Shown in pieces: positions 1-5,388 of a stretch of DNA of 5,388 nucleotides. Below the pieces are notes generated by a model, which did no database searches, was not told the origin of the DNA, and worked only from the letters and a program-made list of their open reading frames with translations. This stretch comes from Sphingomonadales bacterium (GTDB lineage: Bacteria > Pseudomonadota > Alphaproteobacteria > Sphingomonadales > Sphingomonadaceae), in the NCBI GenBank assembly GCA_018067055.1, contig JAGPVK010000270.1:1-5388 (forward strand), in the 5' to 3' direction. The position numbers and the translations under genes were made by a program. Position 1 is the first letter of the stretch. Each line of letters opens with the position of its first letter.

Positions 1-411
1 TCGCTGGCGATGGATCATCACAAGCGCGCGCCGGACCGGGAAATGGAACTGCATCTGACCGGCAATATGGAACGCTATATGTGGTCGTTCGACGGCAAGA
101 AGTTCAGCGCGGTCGGCGACGACCCGATCCGCTTTGGCTACAACGAGCGCGTGCGGGTGAAGCTGGTCAACGACACGATGATGGCGCATCCGATCCATCT
201 CCACGGCATGTTCTTTGAAGTCGTCAACGGCCAGGGCCATCACCAGCCGAAAAAGCACACGGTGATCGTCCAGCCGGGCAGCACCGCAACTTTTGACGTG
301 ACCACCGACGAGCCGGGCGACTGGGCCTTCCACTGCCATCTGCTCTATCATATGCACGCCGGGATGATGCAGACGGTCAGCGTCGCCTTTCCGAAGGGAG
401 AGGCGGCATGA
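1..411 (+). CDS. copA: Copper-resistance multicopper oxidase CopA, C-terminal fragment
   Basis: This is the last 136 residues of a periplasmic multicopper oxidase of the CopA/PcoA family, which oxidises and sequesters Cu(I) in copper tolerance. The frame is open through base 1, so the true start lies outside the window; an internal ATG at 10 is not the start. The C-terminal cupredoxin domain is complete. HPIHLHG (bases 187-207) supplies the first T1 His plus T2/T3 ligands. HCHLLYHMHAGM (bases 331-366) supplies T3 His, T1 Cys, T3 His, the second T1 His and the axial Met. The segment LTGNMERYMWSFDGKKFS is characteristic of CopA rather than of laccases or CueO. The stop overlaps the copB start by ATGA, indicating translational coupling. 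All visible copper ligands are intact. The identification is firm; the N-terminal Tat signal expected for the family cannot be seen here. Confidence 0.95.
   Translation, partial: SLAMDHHKRAPDREMELHLTGNMERYMWSFDGKKFSAVGDDPIRFGYNERVRVKLVNDTMMAHPIHLHGMFFEVVNGQGHHQPKKHTVIVQPGSTATFDVTTDEPGDWAFHCHLLYHMHAGMMQTVSVAFPKGEAA
394..400 (+). promoter_or_regulatory. Ribosome binding site of copB inside copA
   Basis: AAGGGAG lies within the last codons of copA, seven bases before the copB ATG at 408. With the ATGA overlap it fixes the copB start and supports coupled translation. Confidence 0.7.
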
Positions 412-1511
412 AAGCTCTGATGATATCCTTGCTGCTTGGCGCGTCCACACCTGCCCTCGCGCAGCATGAGGGGCATGTCATGCCAATGCCCGCGAAACCG
501 GTCGCCAAAGCCAAGCCGGCACCAAAACCACCAGTGAAGGCGGTGGTGAAGCCGAAAGCGGCACCTGCAAAATCAACGACAAAGCCAAAGGCAAAGGTGC
601 CAACGGTCAAAACCGCACCGGCCAAGCCGGTGCCCATGGACCATGGCGTGATGAAACAGGGCGAGCAACAGACAGCACCGATAGATCATGGCCAAATGGA
701 TCATGGCCAAATGGACCACGGGATGATGAACCATGATGCGATGACAACTGGCGCCATGCAGCCCAATCCGGCGCCAACCATCACGCCAAATGACGAGACC
801 GGACCGGTCAGCGCCGCCGACGCGATCTGGGGCGCCGACGTGATGCGCGCCTCCCGCGAAGCCGTCTATCAGGAACATGGCGACATGCAGATGTTCTGGT
901 TCCAGGGCGACCGCGCCGAATATCGGATGCGCGATGGCAAGGATGGCTATCTGTGGGATGTGCAGGGCTATTATGGCGGCGACCTGAACAAATTCTGGTT
1001 CAAGAGCGAGGGCGAAGGCAGTTTCGGCCAACCGATCGAACAGGCCGAAGTGCAAGCGCTCTACAGCCGCGCGATCGCGCCCTTTTTCGATCTGCAGGCG
1101 GGTGTCCGGCAGGACCTGACCGGTCCCGACCGCACCCATGCGGTAATCGGCGTCCAGGGTCTGATGCCCTATATGTTCGAAGTCGATGCCGCAGCCTTCC
1201 TGTCCAGCAAGGGCGATCTGACCGCGCGCATCGAAGCGGAATATGACCAGCGCATCACCCAGCGCCTGATCCTGCAACCGCGCGCCGAAGTGAACTTGTC
1301 AGCACAGGACATCCCGGAACTGGGCATCGGGTCCGGCGTCGACAATCTCGAACTGGGGTTGCGGCTGCGCTATGAATTTGCGCGTGAGTTCGCGCCTTAT
1401 ATCGGGATCGAGCAGGAATGGAAAATCGGCGGCAGCCGCGACTATGCGCGGGCGGCGGGCGAGGATGCGAGCGTCACCAATTATGTGGTCGGGGTGCGGT
1501 TCTGGTTTTGA
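408..1511 (+). CDS. copB: Copper resistance protein CopB (outer membrane)
   Basis: A 367-residue CopB/PcoB-family protein, thought to bind or sequester copper at the outer membrane alongside CopA. Residues 1-18 are a Sec signal peptide ending PALA before Gln19. Residues 19-27 are His/Met-rich. Residues about 29-76 form a Lys/Pro/Ala-rich low-complexity linker. Residues 77-112 carry repeated MDHG-type motifs (MDHG, IDHGQ, MDHGQ, MDHGMMNHDAM), plausible Cu(I)/Cu(II) ligands. From about residue 132 the conserved CopB domain begins (DAIWGADVMRASRE, then QMFWFQGDRAEYR), followed by alternating beta-strand sequence ending VVGVRFWF. The terminal Phe with alternating hydrophobics is a typical barrel-assembly signal. 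The start is set by the ATGA overlap with copA and an upstream AAGGGAG. The protein is longer than E. coli PcoB (roughly 300 residues), with the excess in the N-terminal linker. Confidence 0.95.
   Translation: MKALMISLLLGASTPALAQHEGHVMPMPAKPVAKAKPAPKPPVKAVVKPKAAPAKSTTKPKAKVPTVKTAPAKPVPMDHGVMKQGEQQTAPIDHGQMDHGQMDHGMMNHDAMTTGAMQPNPAPTITPNDETGPVSAADAIWGADVMRASREAVYQEHGDMQMFWFQGDRAEYRMRDGKDGYLWDVQGYYGGDLNKFWFKSEGEGSFGQPIEQAEVQALYSRAIAPFFDLQAGVRQDLTGPDRTHAVIGVQGLMPYMFEVDAAAFLSSKGDLTARIEAEYDQRITQRLILQPRAEVNLSAQDIPELGIGSGVDNLELGLRLRYEFAREFAPYIGIEQEWKIGGSRDYARAAGEDASVTNYVVGVRFWF
684..713 (+). repeat. Two exact 15-base tandem repeats in copB
   Basis: The unit GATCATGGCCAAATG occurs at 684-698 and again, identically, at 699-713, followed by a diverged partial copy (GACCACGGGATG) from 714. 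Each unit encodes Asp-His-Gly-Gln-Met. The identity at synonymous positions indicates recent duplication, and such a tract can change copy number by slippage without shifting the frame. Confidence 0.9.
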
Positions 1512-1619
1512 TGGAGGCCGTGTAGCAGGTGATATTTTGGCATGTAGGCCACGGTCAGGGGCATTTTCGGGGAACTTGAGACCGGTTCCCGCGTAATTGC
1601 ATCGACGCAAGGAGGAAAT
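1512..1619 (+). other. Gap between copB and the CstB-like gene, with weak inverted repeats and possible promoter
   Basis: This 108-base gap is too long for tight coupling, so the downstream gene may have its own control. GGCCGTG (1516-1522) can pair with CACGGTC (1550-1556) with one G-U, a poor stem with a 27-base loop and no T-run. GGGAAC (1570-1575) and GTTCCC (1585-1590) form a perfect 6-base inverted repeat with a 9-base spacer, which could be an operator or small hairpin. A weak sigma70-like pair, TTGATG (1508-1513) and GATATT (1531-1536) spaced by 17 bases, matches four of six consensus bases in each box. None of these is strong; the promoter is only a suggestion. Confidence 0.3.
1609..1615 (+). 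promoter_or_regulatory. Strong ribosome binding site of the CstB-like gene
   Basis: AAGGAGG is a near-perfect Shine-Dalgarno sequence four bases before the ATG at 1620. It decides that start and predicts efficient translation. Confidence 0.8.
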
Positions 1620-2978
1620 ATGCTGCTCAAGAAAATCAAGACACCCGGCCTGTCACATCTCTCTTATCTCATCGGATCAGGGGGCAAGGCCGCCGTCATC
1701 GATCCGAGACGAGACTGCGATATTTATCTTGAGACGGCACGCGCCGAAGGGCTCGAGATCACCCATATCTTCGAAACCCATCGCAACGAGGATCTGGTAT
1801 CTGGCGCGCCCATTCTTGCAAGCATGACGGATGCCGAGGTCTTTCACGGACCCAATGCAGGGGGAGACGTCGTCTATGCGGCAACCACCCGTGAGGGAGA
1901 CCGTTTCGAAATCGGGCAGCTCGCTATCGAGGTCATCGAAACCCCGGGCCACACAGATGATCATGTCGCTTATGCGCTTTATGACTCGGAATATCCGGAC
2001 GGCGCTGTCGGCGTGTTTACGGGAGATGCACTGTTCGTCGGAGATGTCGGCCGGACCGATTTCTACCCGGATCGCAAACGGGAGGTTGCCGGACTCTTGT
2101 TCGATTCCCTGCACAAACTCCTGGCTCTCGGCGATCAGGCGATGATTTATCCCGCCCATGGTGCCGGATCAGTCTGTGGGTCGGGAATGGCGGAACGGGA
2201 ATTTTCCACGGTCGGGCATGAACGGAAAAACAATCCCCGGCTGCAAATCGAGAGCCGCGATGATTTTATCGAGGCCAAGATCAACGAAAACCATTATCAG
2301 CCCCCCTATTTCCGGCTGATGGAACGGCTCAATCTGGAAGGTGGCGATCCTGCTCCGCGGGTGACCAGACCAAAAAACCTGAGCCTGTCGGAACTGGAGG
2401 ATTGCAATGCTACCCATTGGATCGACGTGCGCGAGCCGATGGCTTATGCCTCGGGTCATTTTCCGGGATCGATGAGCTTGCCGGTCGGCATGATACCGGC
2501 ATTTGCCGGATGGTTCATCGGTGAGGGTGACAGTGTTTTACTGATTGGCTCCGACGAAAGCGAGCTTGCCACTGCAACAGAGCATCTTGTTCGCATTGCC
2601 CTCGACAATATCGTGGGCGGTTATACCGGCATCGTCCCGGCGGCGGCTGCAGGGAAAAGCATGGAGCAAATCCCGATGATTGAGACGGACGAAATCCGCA
2701 AACGCCTAAAGGATGAACGCAGCGACTGGACTTTGCTCGACGTGCGCGATGCGGATGAACGAAGCGAAATCTCGATCGATGGCTCGCAGCATATCTATGT
2801 TGGCGAACTGAACGAACGGTGGAAAGAGCTCGACAAGGCGCGTCATTATACATTGATGTGTGCCAGCGGCATGCGGGCGACCGTGGCAGCAGGCTGGCTG
2901 GCCAGTCGGGGGTTTGAAAATCTCGATATTTACCTTGGGTCCATGGGGGCCTGGAAAGCCTCCGAGACGGAGAGCTAG
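1620..2978 (+). CDS. CstB-like persulfide dioxygenase-rhodanese fusion
   Basis: A 452-residue, probably cytoplasmic protein with three domains. Residues 1 to about 240 are a metallo-beta-lactamase fold of the ETHE1/persulfide dioxygenase type. The expected single-iron ligands are His54 (ETHRNED), His111 (TPGHTDDH) and Asp136 (FTGDALFVGDVGRTDF); PAHGAGSVCG at 178-187 includes His180 and Cys186. Residues about 255-342 are a rhodanese fold (DVREPMAYASGHFPGS) whose active loop reads LLIGSDESE, so it has no catalytic Cys. Residues about 354-449 are a second rhodanese with DVRDADE and the loop CASGMR, Cys414. The order dioxygenase, cysteine-free rhodanese, active rhodanese and the overall length resemble staphylococcal CstB, which converts persulfides and sulfite to thiosulfate. 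The usual HxHxDH motif is altered to HRNEDL, losing two histidines. The function as a persulfide oxidase/sulfurtransferase is inferred from family; no sulfide regulator or sulfite exporter is visible nearby. Confidence 0.88.
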   Translation: MLLKKIKTPGLSHLSYLIGSGGKAAVIDPRRDCDIYLETARAEGLEITHIFETHRNEDLVSGAPILASMTDAEVFHGPNAGGDVVYAATTREGDRFEIGQLAIEVIETPGHTDDHVAYALYDSEYPDGAVGVFTGDALFVGDVGRTDFYPDRKREVAGLLFDSLHKLLALGDQAMIYPAHGAGSVCGSGMAEREFSTVGHERKNNPRLQIESRDDFIEAKINENHYQPPYFRLMERLNLEGGDPAPRVTRPKNLSLSELEDCNATHWIDVREPMAYASGHFPGSMSLPVGMIPAFAGWFIGEGDSVLLIGSDESELATATEHLVRIALDNIVGGYTGIVPAAAAGKSMEQIPMIETDEIRKRLKDERSDWTLLDVRDADERSEISIDGSQHIYVGELNERWKELDKARHYTLMCASGMRATVAAGWLASRGFENLDIYLGSMGAWKASETES

Positions 2979-3016
2979 GGAACAATATTCGCAGCAGAAA
3001 GCGGTATCGACAAAAT

Positions 3017-3379
3017 TTATTCCGTCGCCGGACGCTTCCCTTTCGTGCTCGAGAACAATTTTCCAGCCAATATTCCAAGCAGGATGGCAACAATGTCTGC
3101 CGCAAAATCCCACCAGTCGGCGTCGCGCCCGAATCCCATGGACAGTTGCAGCAGCTCGATGCCGCCGCCGAAAGCCATCAGCAGCACGAACAGGACCGCA
3201 CCATTGGTCCGCATCCAAAGCAGCCGGGCCATCATCGACAAGGTGAAAAATGCAAGACCATGGTTGAGCTTGTCGTTGGCAAAAACCGTCGGCGCGTCTC
3301 CGGCGGGCATGATCGACACGGCAAGAATGATGCCGAGTAAAAGCCAGAAAAAGAGGCGGAATATTTTTGGGGCGGCCAT
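3017..3379 (-). CDS. Small VanZ-like membrane protein
   Basis: A 120-residue integral membrane protein with about four hydrophobic segments (residues roughly 7-23, 38-55, 60-77 and 90-107). It carries the VanZ-like signature: NDKLNH at 35-40, GGGIELLQ at 71-78, and the acidic/Arg segment GRDADWWDFAADI at 84-96. Family members are small membrane proteins named after teicoplanin-resistance VanZ; in proteobacteria their role is unknown and glycopeptide resistance should not be assumed. The start is the first ATG after an in-frame TAG a few codons upstream; no clear Shine-Dalgarno precedes it. It converges with the CstB-like gene, leaving a 38-base gap with no obvious hairpin terminator. The antisense frames over this region lack recognisable motifs, so the minus strand is the coding one. 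Confidence 0.8.
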   Translation of the reverse strand: MAAPKIFRLFFWLLLGIILAVSIMPAGDAPTVFANDKLNHGLAFFTLSMMARLLWMRTNGAVLFVLLMAFGGGIELLQLSMGFGRDADWWDFAADIVAILLGILAGKLFSSTKGKRPATE

Positions 3380-3489
3380 CGGGATTTGCTAGCTGGCACA
3401 ATATGACCTGTCGGTTAACACATAGAAATCGAATTTGAAAAGAGCCTCACTTTGCGCCCTGTTTCCCGGCTGCGATTATTGGGCCGTTG

Positions 3490-3592
3490 TGCCGAATGAA
3501 TGGAAGCTTTCGAAATAGTCTGGAAATCAGTCTCCGCCAGACCTGCGCGCGCGGTGCTGATGTACTGAGCGATGTAATCAATCCATTCGGCA
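3490..3592. repeat. Nested inverted repeats in the gap
   Basis: TGCCGAATG (3490-3498) and CATTCGGCA (3584-3592) are perfect 9-base inverted repeats. Inside them GTCTGG (3518-3523) and CCAGAC (3537-3542) form a perfect 6-base inverted repeat with a 13-base loop. The arrangement could fold as a two-tier hairpin in RNA from either strand, or be the ends of a small decayed element. It sits upstream of the VanZ-like gene. The pairing is directly visible; a function is not. Confidence 0.4.
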
Positions 3593-3628
3593 TGGCGTGA
3601 CCTGCCCCCGTTTCCACTATCCAGCCAA

Positions 3629-3763
3629 ATGTCAGATCACGCTATCGGTATTTCACGCTGGTGGCCAGACGCACAATGGGAGCAGATTCGCCGGACACTA
3701 TTTGCCCCGAATTTGCCATCGCATCATCGTCATTCGGAAGACCATATACGGCCCGCGAGTGGC
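3629..3763 (+). pseudogene. Possible remnant of an IS5-family transposase N-terminus
   Basis: From the ATG at 3629 the rightward frame reads SRWWPDAQWEQIRRTLFAP, which resembles the opening of IS5-family transposases (a segment like LTDAQWERIRPLLP). Further on, past 3763, the same frame gives YRTGCRRQH, recalling the RTGCxWR segment of those proteins, but that part is the antisense of the thioesterase C-terminus and is probably coincidence. There is no ribosome binding site of note, no DDE catalytic domain, and no terminal repeats that I can match. At most it is a decayed fragment; it may equally be chance similarity. Confidence 0.2.
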
Positions 3764-4189
3764 TCACCCCCTTGGCGCTCTCGATATTTTGCTTACCGTA
3801 CTGGCTGTCGCCGTCAACACATTGTCCTGATTGTAAACATGGCCTTCCATGAAGACAATTTTATAGCCTTCCTTTATCGACCAGCCTTCAACCCGTAGCT
3901 TTCCAGCCCGGGTTGGTTCCAGATATGTGGTCTTTATTTCCAGCGAAGACAGGCCGACAATATCCGGATTGTGTAAGAACATCGCGTGGCTCATGGCAGC
4001 ATCCAGCATAGCGGTAACAAAGCCGCCCTGGACAATGTCTATCGAATGGCAATAGTCTTTGCCGATATCAAATTCGAATGTGCAAGCGCATTTTTCAGCA
4101 TCGACATCAACCAACTTCCCGCCCAGCAAACGGATGAACTTGGGACTTTGCTGATTTCTCTCTTCGATTATTTGTTCTTTGTTTTTCAT
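3764..4189 (-). CDS. PaaI-family hotdog acyl-CoA thioesterase
   Basis: A 141-residue single-domain hotdog protein of the PaaI/acyl-CoA thioesterase type, which hydrolyses acyl- or aryl-CoA thioesters in the cytoplasm. The helix motif VQGGFVTAMLDAAMSHAM (residues 53-70) has the conserved Gly-Gly and the likely catalytic Asp63; His48 precedes it. Later strands (SSLEIKTTYLEPTRAGKLRVEG, residues about 81-102, then GHVYNQDNVLTATASTV) fit the family, whose usual length is about 130-150 residues. I chose the ATG at 4187-4189, eight bases after a weak GGA and matching the normal family N-terminus. An ATG at 4226-4228 would add 13 residues, but its AGGA lies only two bases away. The gene's GC content is well below its neighbours, suggesting separate origin. 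It lies 131 bases downstream of the acyl-CoA synthetase stop, same strand. The substrate is unknown. Confidence 0.85.
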   Translation of the reverse strand: MKNKEQIIEERNQQSPKFIRLLGGKLVDVDAEKCACTFEFDIGKDYCHSIDIVQGGFVTAMLDAAMSHAMFLHNPDIVGLSSLEIKTTYLEPTRAGKLRVEGWSIKEGYKIVFMEGHVYNQDNVLTATASTVSKISRAPRG

Positions 4190-4303
4190 AAATATATTCC
4201 GCGCCGACCGTTGATGACGACGCTCCATTGTCCTGAATAAGATTAAGTTATGGAGTAGATTGATTGAGCGCGTCTGCCCAAAGGAAGCATTGACTGCCCC
4301 CCT

Positions 4304-4313
4304 GCTTGCAAGC
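4304..4313. repeat. Perfect 10-base palindrome after the acyl-CoA synthetase gene
   Basis: GCTTGCAAGC is a perfect palindrome without a spacer in the gap between the synthetase stop and the thioesterase. It is flanked by C-rich runs on the plus strand (CCCCCC at 4297-4302, CCCC at 4314-4317). It could be a regulator half-site pair for the thioesterase; with no loop and no T-run it is a poor terminator. Chance occurrence is possible. Confidence 0.25.
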
Positions 4314-4320
4314 CCCTCGC

Positions 4321-5388
4321 TCAGTTCACCCCGCGATCATTGCCTTCCCAATAAGGCGCGCGCAATTCCCGGCGCAGGATCTTGCCGCTGGCGTTTCTTG
4401 GCAGTTCCGGGATGACATCCACCGTCTTCGGCACCTTGAACCCGGCAATCCGTTCGCGCGCCCAGGCGATGATGCTGTCGGTGTCGACCTCGCCGGCGTC
4501 CGGCTTGGGTGAAACCACGGCTTTCACCGCCTCTCCCCATTTGGCGTCGGGGATCCCGATGACCGCGACTTCGTTGACCTGCGGGTGACCGAAGATCGCA
4601 TTCTCGACTTCTGCCGGATAGACATTTTCGCCGCCGGAGATGATCATGTCCTTGACCCGGTCCTTGATGTAGAAATAGCCGTCTTCATCCATCACCGCCG
4701 CGTCACCGGTGTAAAGCCAGCCGTCGGCGTCGACGGTTTCGGCGGTCTTCTCCGGATTATCATAATAATGCAGCATGTTGAGGCCGGAGCGGGTGGCGAT
4801 TTCACCGATCGTGCCGGGCGGGACTTCCTGGCGGTTTTCGTCAACGATCTTCAGCTCGACGCTGGGCAGCGCAATGCCGATACCGCGCATCCGCTCATTG
4901 CCGGCCGGATCATGATCCTCGGGCGGCAGGATGCAGATCGTGCCGGTGGTCTCGGTCATGCCATATTGCTGGCAGAACAGGGCCTTGGGCATGGTCTGCA
5001 GGCACTGGCGGAGCAATTCCAGCGGGATCGGCGCGGCACCATAAGTGACGCTGCGCACGCTGGAAAAATCCGTGTCTTTCGCGCGCGGCCAGTTGACCAG
5101 CATCTGCAGCGCGGTCGGCACCAGGAAGAACTGGTTGAGCCCCTTGTCGATGCAGTCGAGCACGCTGTCGGGATGAAATTCCGGGATCACCATCATCGTC
5201 GCGCCATTGTAGAAGGCGATCGGACCGATGCCGGAGCCGGCGATATGGGCGCAGGGCATCACCGCCAGCGTGCTGTCGCCGGGCTTCAGATCGATCCAGG
5301 CATGTTCCGGCTTGTCCTCGACCAGTGGCCGCAGCTTGAACAGATTGTCATTGGTCAGCACCGCGCCCTTGGGATTGCCGGTGGTGCC
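4321..5388 (-). CDS. AMP-forming acyl-CoA synthetase, C-terminal part
   Basis: The last 355 residues of an adenylate-forming acyl-CoA ligase (ATP + carboxylate + CoA to acyl-CoA + AMP + PPi). The frame stays open to the window edge, and its first residues, GTTGNPKGAVLTN, are the P-loop-like core motif, so roughly the N-terminal third (about 150-200 residues) is missing. A GTG at 5361 is internal and not the start. Further motifs in order: YGAAPIPLELL, QQYGMTETTG, GWLYTGDAA, DRVKDMIISGGENVYPAEVE (hinge and start of the C-terminal domain), and PRNASGKILRREL, with the catalytic Lys for adenylation. All are intact, so the enzyme should be active. It resembles the fatty-acyl/medium-chain FadD-type ligases more than acetyl-CoA synthetase; the precise acid cannot be told. 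Codon use is GC-rich, unlike the thioesterase next door. Confidence 0.93.
   Translation of the reverse strand, partial: GTTGNPKGAVLTNDNLFKLRPLVEDKPEHAWIDLKPGDSTLAVMPCAHIAGSGIGPIAFYNGATMMVIPEFHPDSVLDCIDKGLNQFFLVPTALQMLVNWPRAKDTDFSSVRSVTYGAAPIPLELLRQCLQTMPKALFCQQYGMTETTGTICILPPEDHDPAGNERMRGIGIALPSVELKIVDENRQEVPPGTIGEIATRSGLNMLHYYDNPEKTAETVDADGWLYTGDAAVMDEDGYFYIKDRVKDMIISGGENVYPAEVENAIFGHPQVNEVAVIGIPDAKWGEAVKAVVSPKPDAGEVDTDSIIAWARERIAGFKVPKTVDVIPELPRNASGKILRRELRAPYWEGNDRGVN

Larger units (their letters stand above)
3380..3763. other. 384-base gap without a convincing intact gene
   Basis: Between the VanZ-like gene and the thioesterase, both leftward, lies a stretch of mixed composition. It must hold the VanZ-like promoter (leftward, near 3380-3480) and the end of the thioesterase transcript, but I could identify neither a consensus promoter nor a hairpin with a T-run. 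It contains a nested inverted repeat at 3490-3592 and, from 3629 rightward, a short reading frame resembling the start of an IS5-type transposase. Rightward reading frames starting at 3597, 3629 and 3661 run into the antisense of the thioesterase and are not credible whole genes. Confidence 0.5.

Noticed and set aside
573..1277. Long leftward reading frame (234 codons) opposite copB
   Set aside because: It is the antisense of a clear CopB domain in GC-rich DNA; its protein has no recognisable motif and no ribosome binding site.
1516..1556. Stem GGCCGTG/CACGGTC as terminator of the copper operon
   Set aside because: The loop is 27 bases, one pair is G-U and no T-run follows, so it does not look like an intrinsic terminator.
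1677..2159. Leftward 160-codon frame opposite the dioxygenase domain
   Set aside because: The plus strand carries the conserved iron ligands and active-site motifs; the antisense product has no family features.
3017..3379. Glycopeptide-resistance role for the VanZ-like protein
   Set aside because: Only the membrane domain family is shared; no other van genes are present, and a Gram-negative host would not need this function.
3045..3392. Rightward 115-codon frame opposite the VanZ-like gene
   Set aside because: The minus strand gives four hydrophobic helices and the VanZ-like signature; the plus frame gives no known motif.
2515..3401. Two overlapping leftward frames spanning the end of the CstB-like gene and the VanZ-like gene
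   Set aside because: They are antisense or out of frame to two genes with recognisable motifs and show low-quality composition rich in Arg, Ser and His.
3779..3815. YRTGCRRQH as continuation of a transposase
   Set aside because: These bases encode the conserved end of the thioesterase on the other strand, so the resemblance is most likely coincidental.

Overview
The window looks like chromosomal DNA of an alphaproteobacterium, most likely a sphingomonad-type organism. This is an inference from the CopA/CopB protein style, the GC-rich coding regions and the mix of metal-resistance and acyl-CoA genes; no rRNA or other taxonomic marker is present. It holds six protein genes, two of them cut by the window edges. 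The three on the left read rightward and the three on the right read leftward.

Left part (1-1511): the 3' end of a periplasmic multicopper oxidase gene (copA) overlaps copB by four bases (ATGA). CopB is an outer-membrane copper-resistance protein with an unusual Lys/Pro/Ala-rich segment and Met-Asp-His-Gly repeats ahead of its barrel domain. Together they form the core of a periplasmic copper-tolerance operon.

Middle part (1512-2978): after a 108-base gap with weak inverted repeats and a strong ribosome binding site lies a 452-residue protein. It has a persulfide-dioxygenase-type metallo-beta-lactamase domain, a rhodanese-like domain without its cysteine, and a C-terminal rhodanese domain with an intact CASGMR loop. 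This is the architecture of CstB, which oxidises and detoxifies persulfides. Its position behind copAB suggests, but does not prove, a link between copper stress and reactive-sulfur handling.

Right part (2979-5388): a small four-helix VanZ-like membrane protein converges on the sulfur gene. Upstream of it is a 384-base stretch without a convincing intact gene, which contains nested inverted repeats and a possible transposase N-terminal relic. Next comes a PaaI-type hotdog thioesterase in DNA of clearly lower GC content. Last is the C-terminal two thirds of an AMP-forming acyl-CoA synthetase. The thioesterase and synthetase are on the same strand, 131 bases apart, and could act on related acyl-CoA pools (one making, one hydrolysing thioesters).

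No tRNA, rRNA, CRISPR array or complete mobile element was seen. The most interesting items are the CstB-like fusion beside the copper operon with its altered HxHxDH motif, and the structured, low-GC region around 3380-4260.
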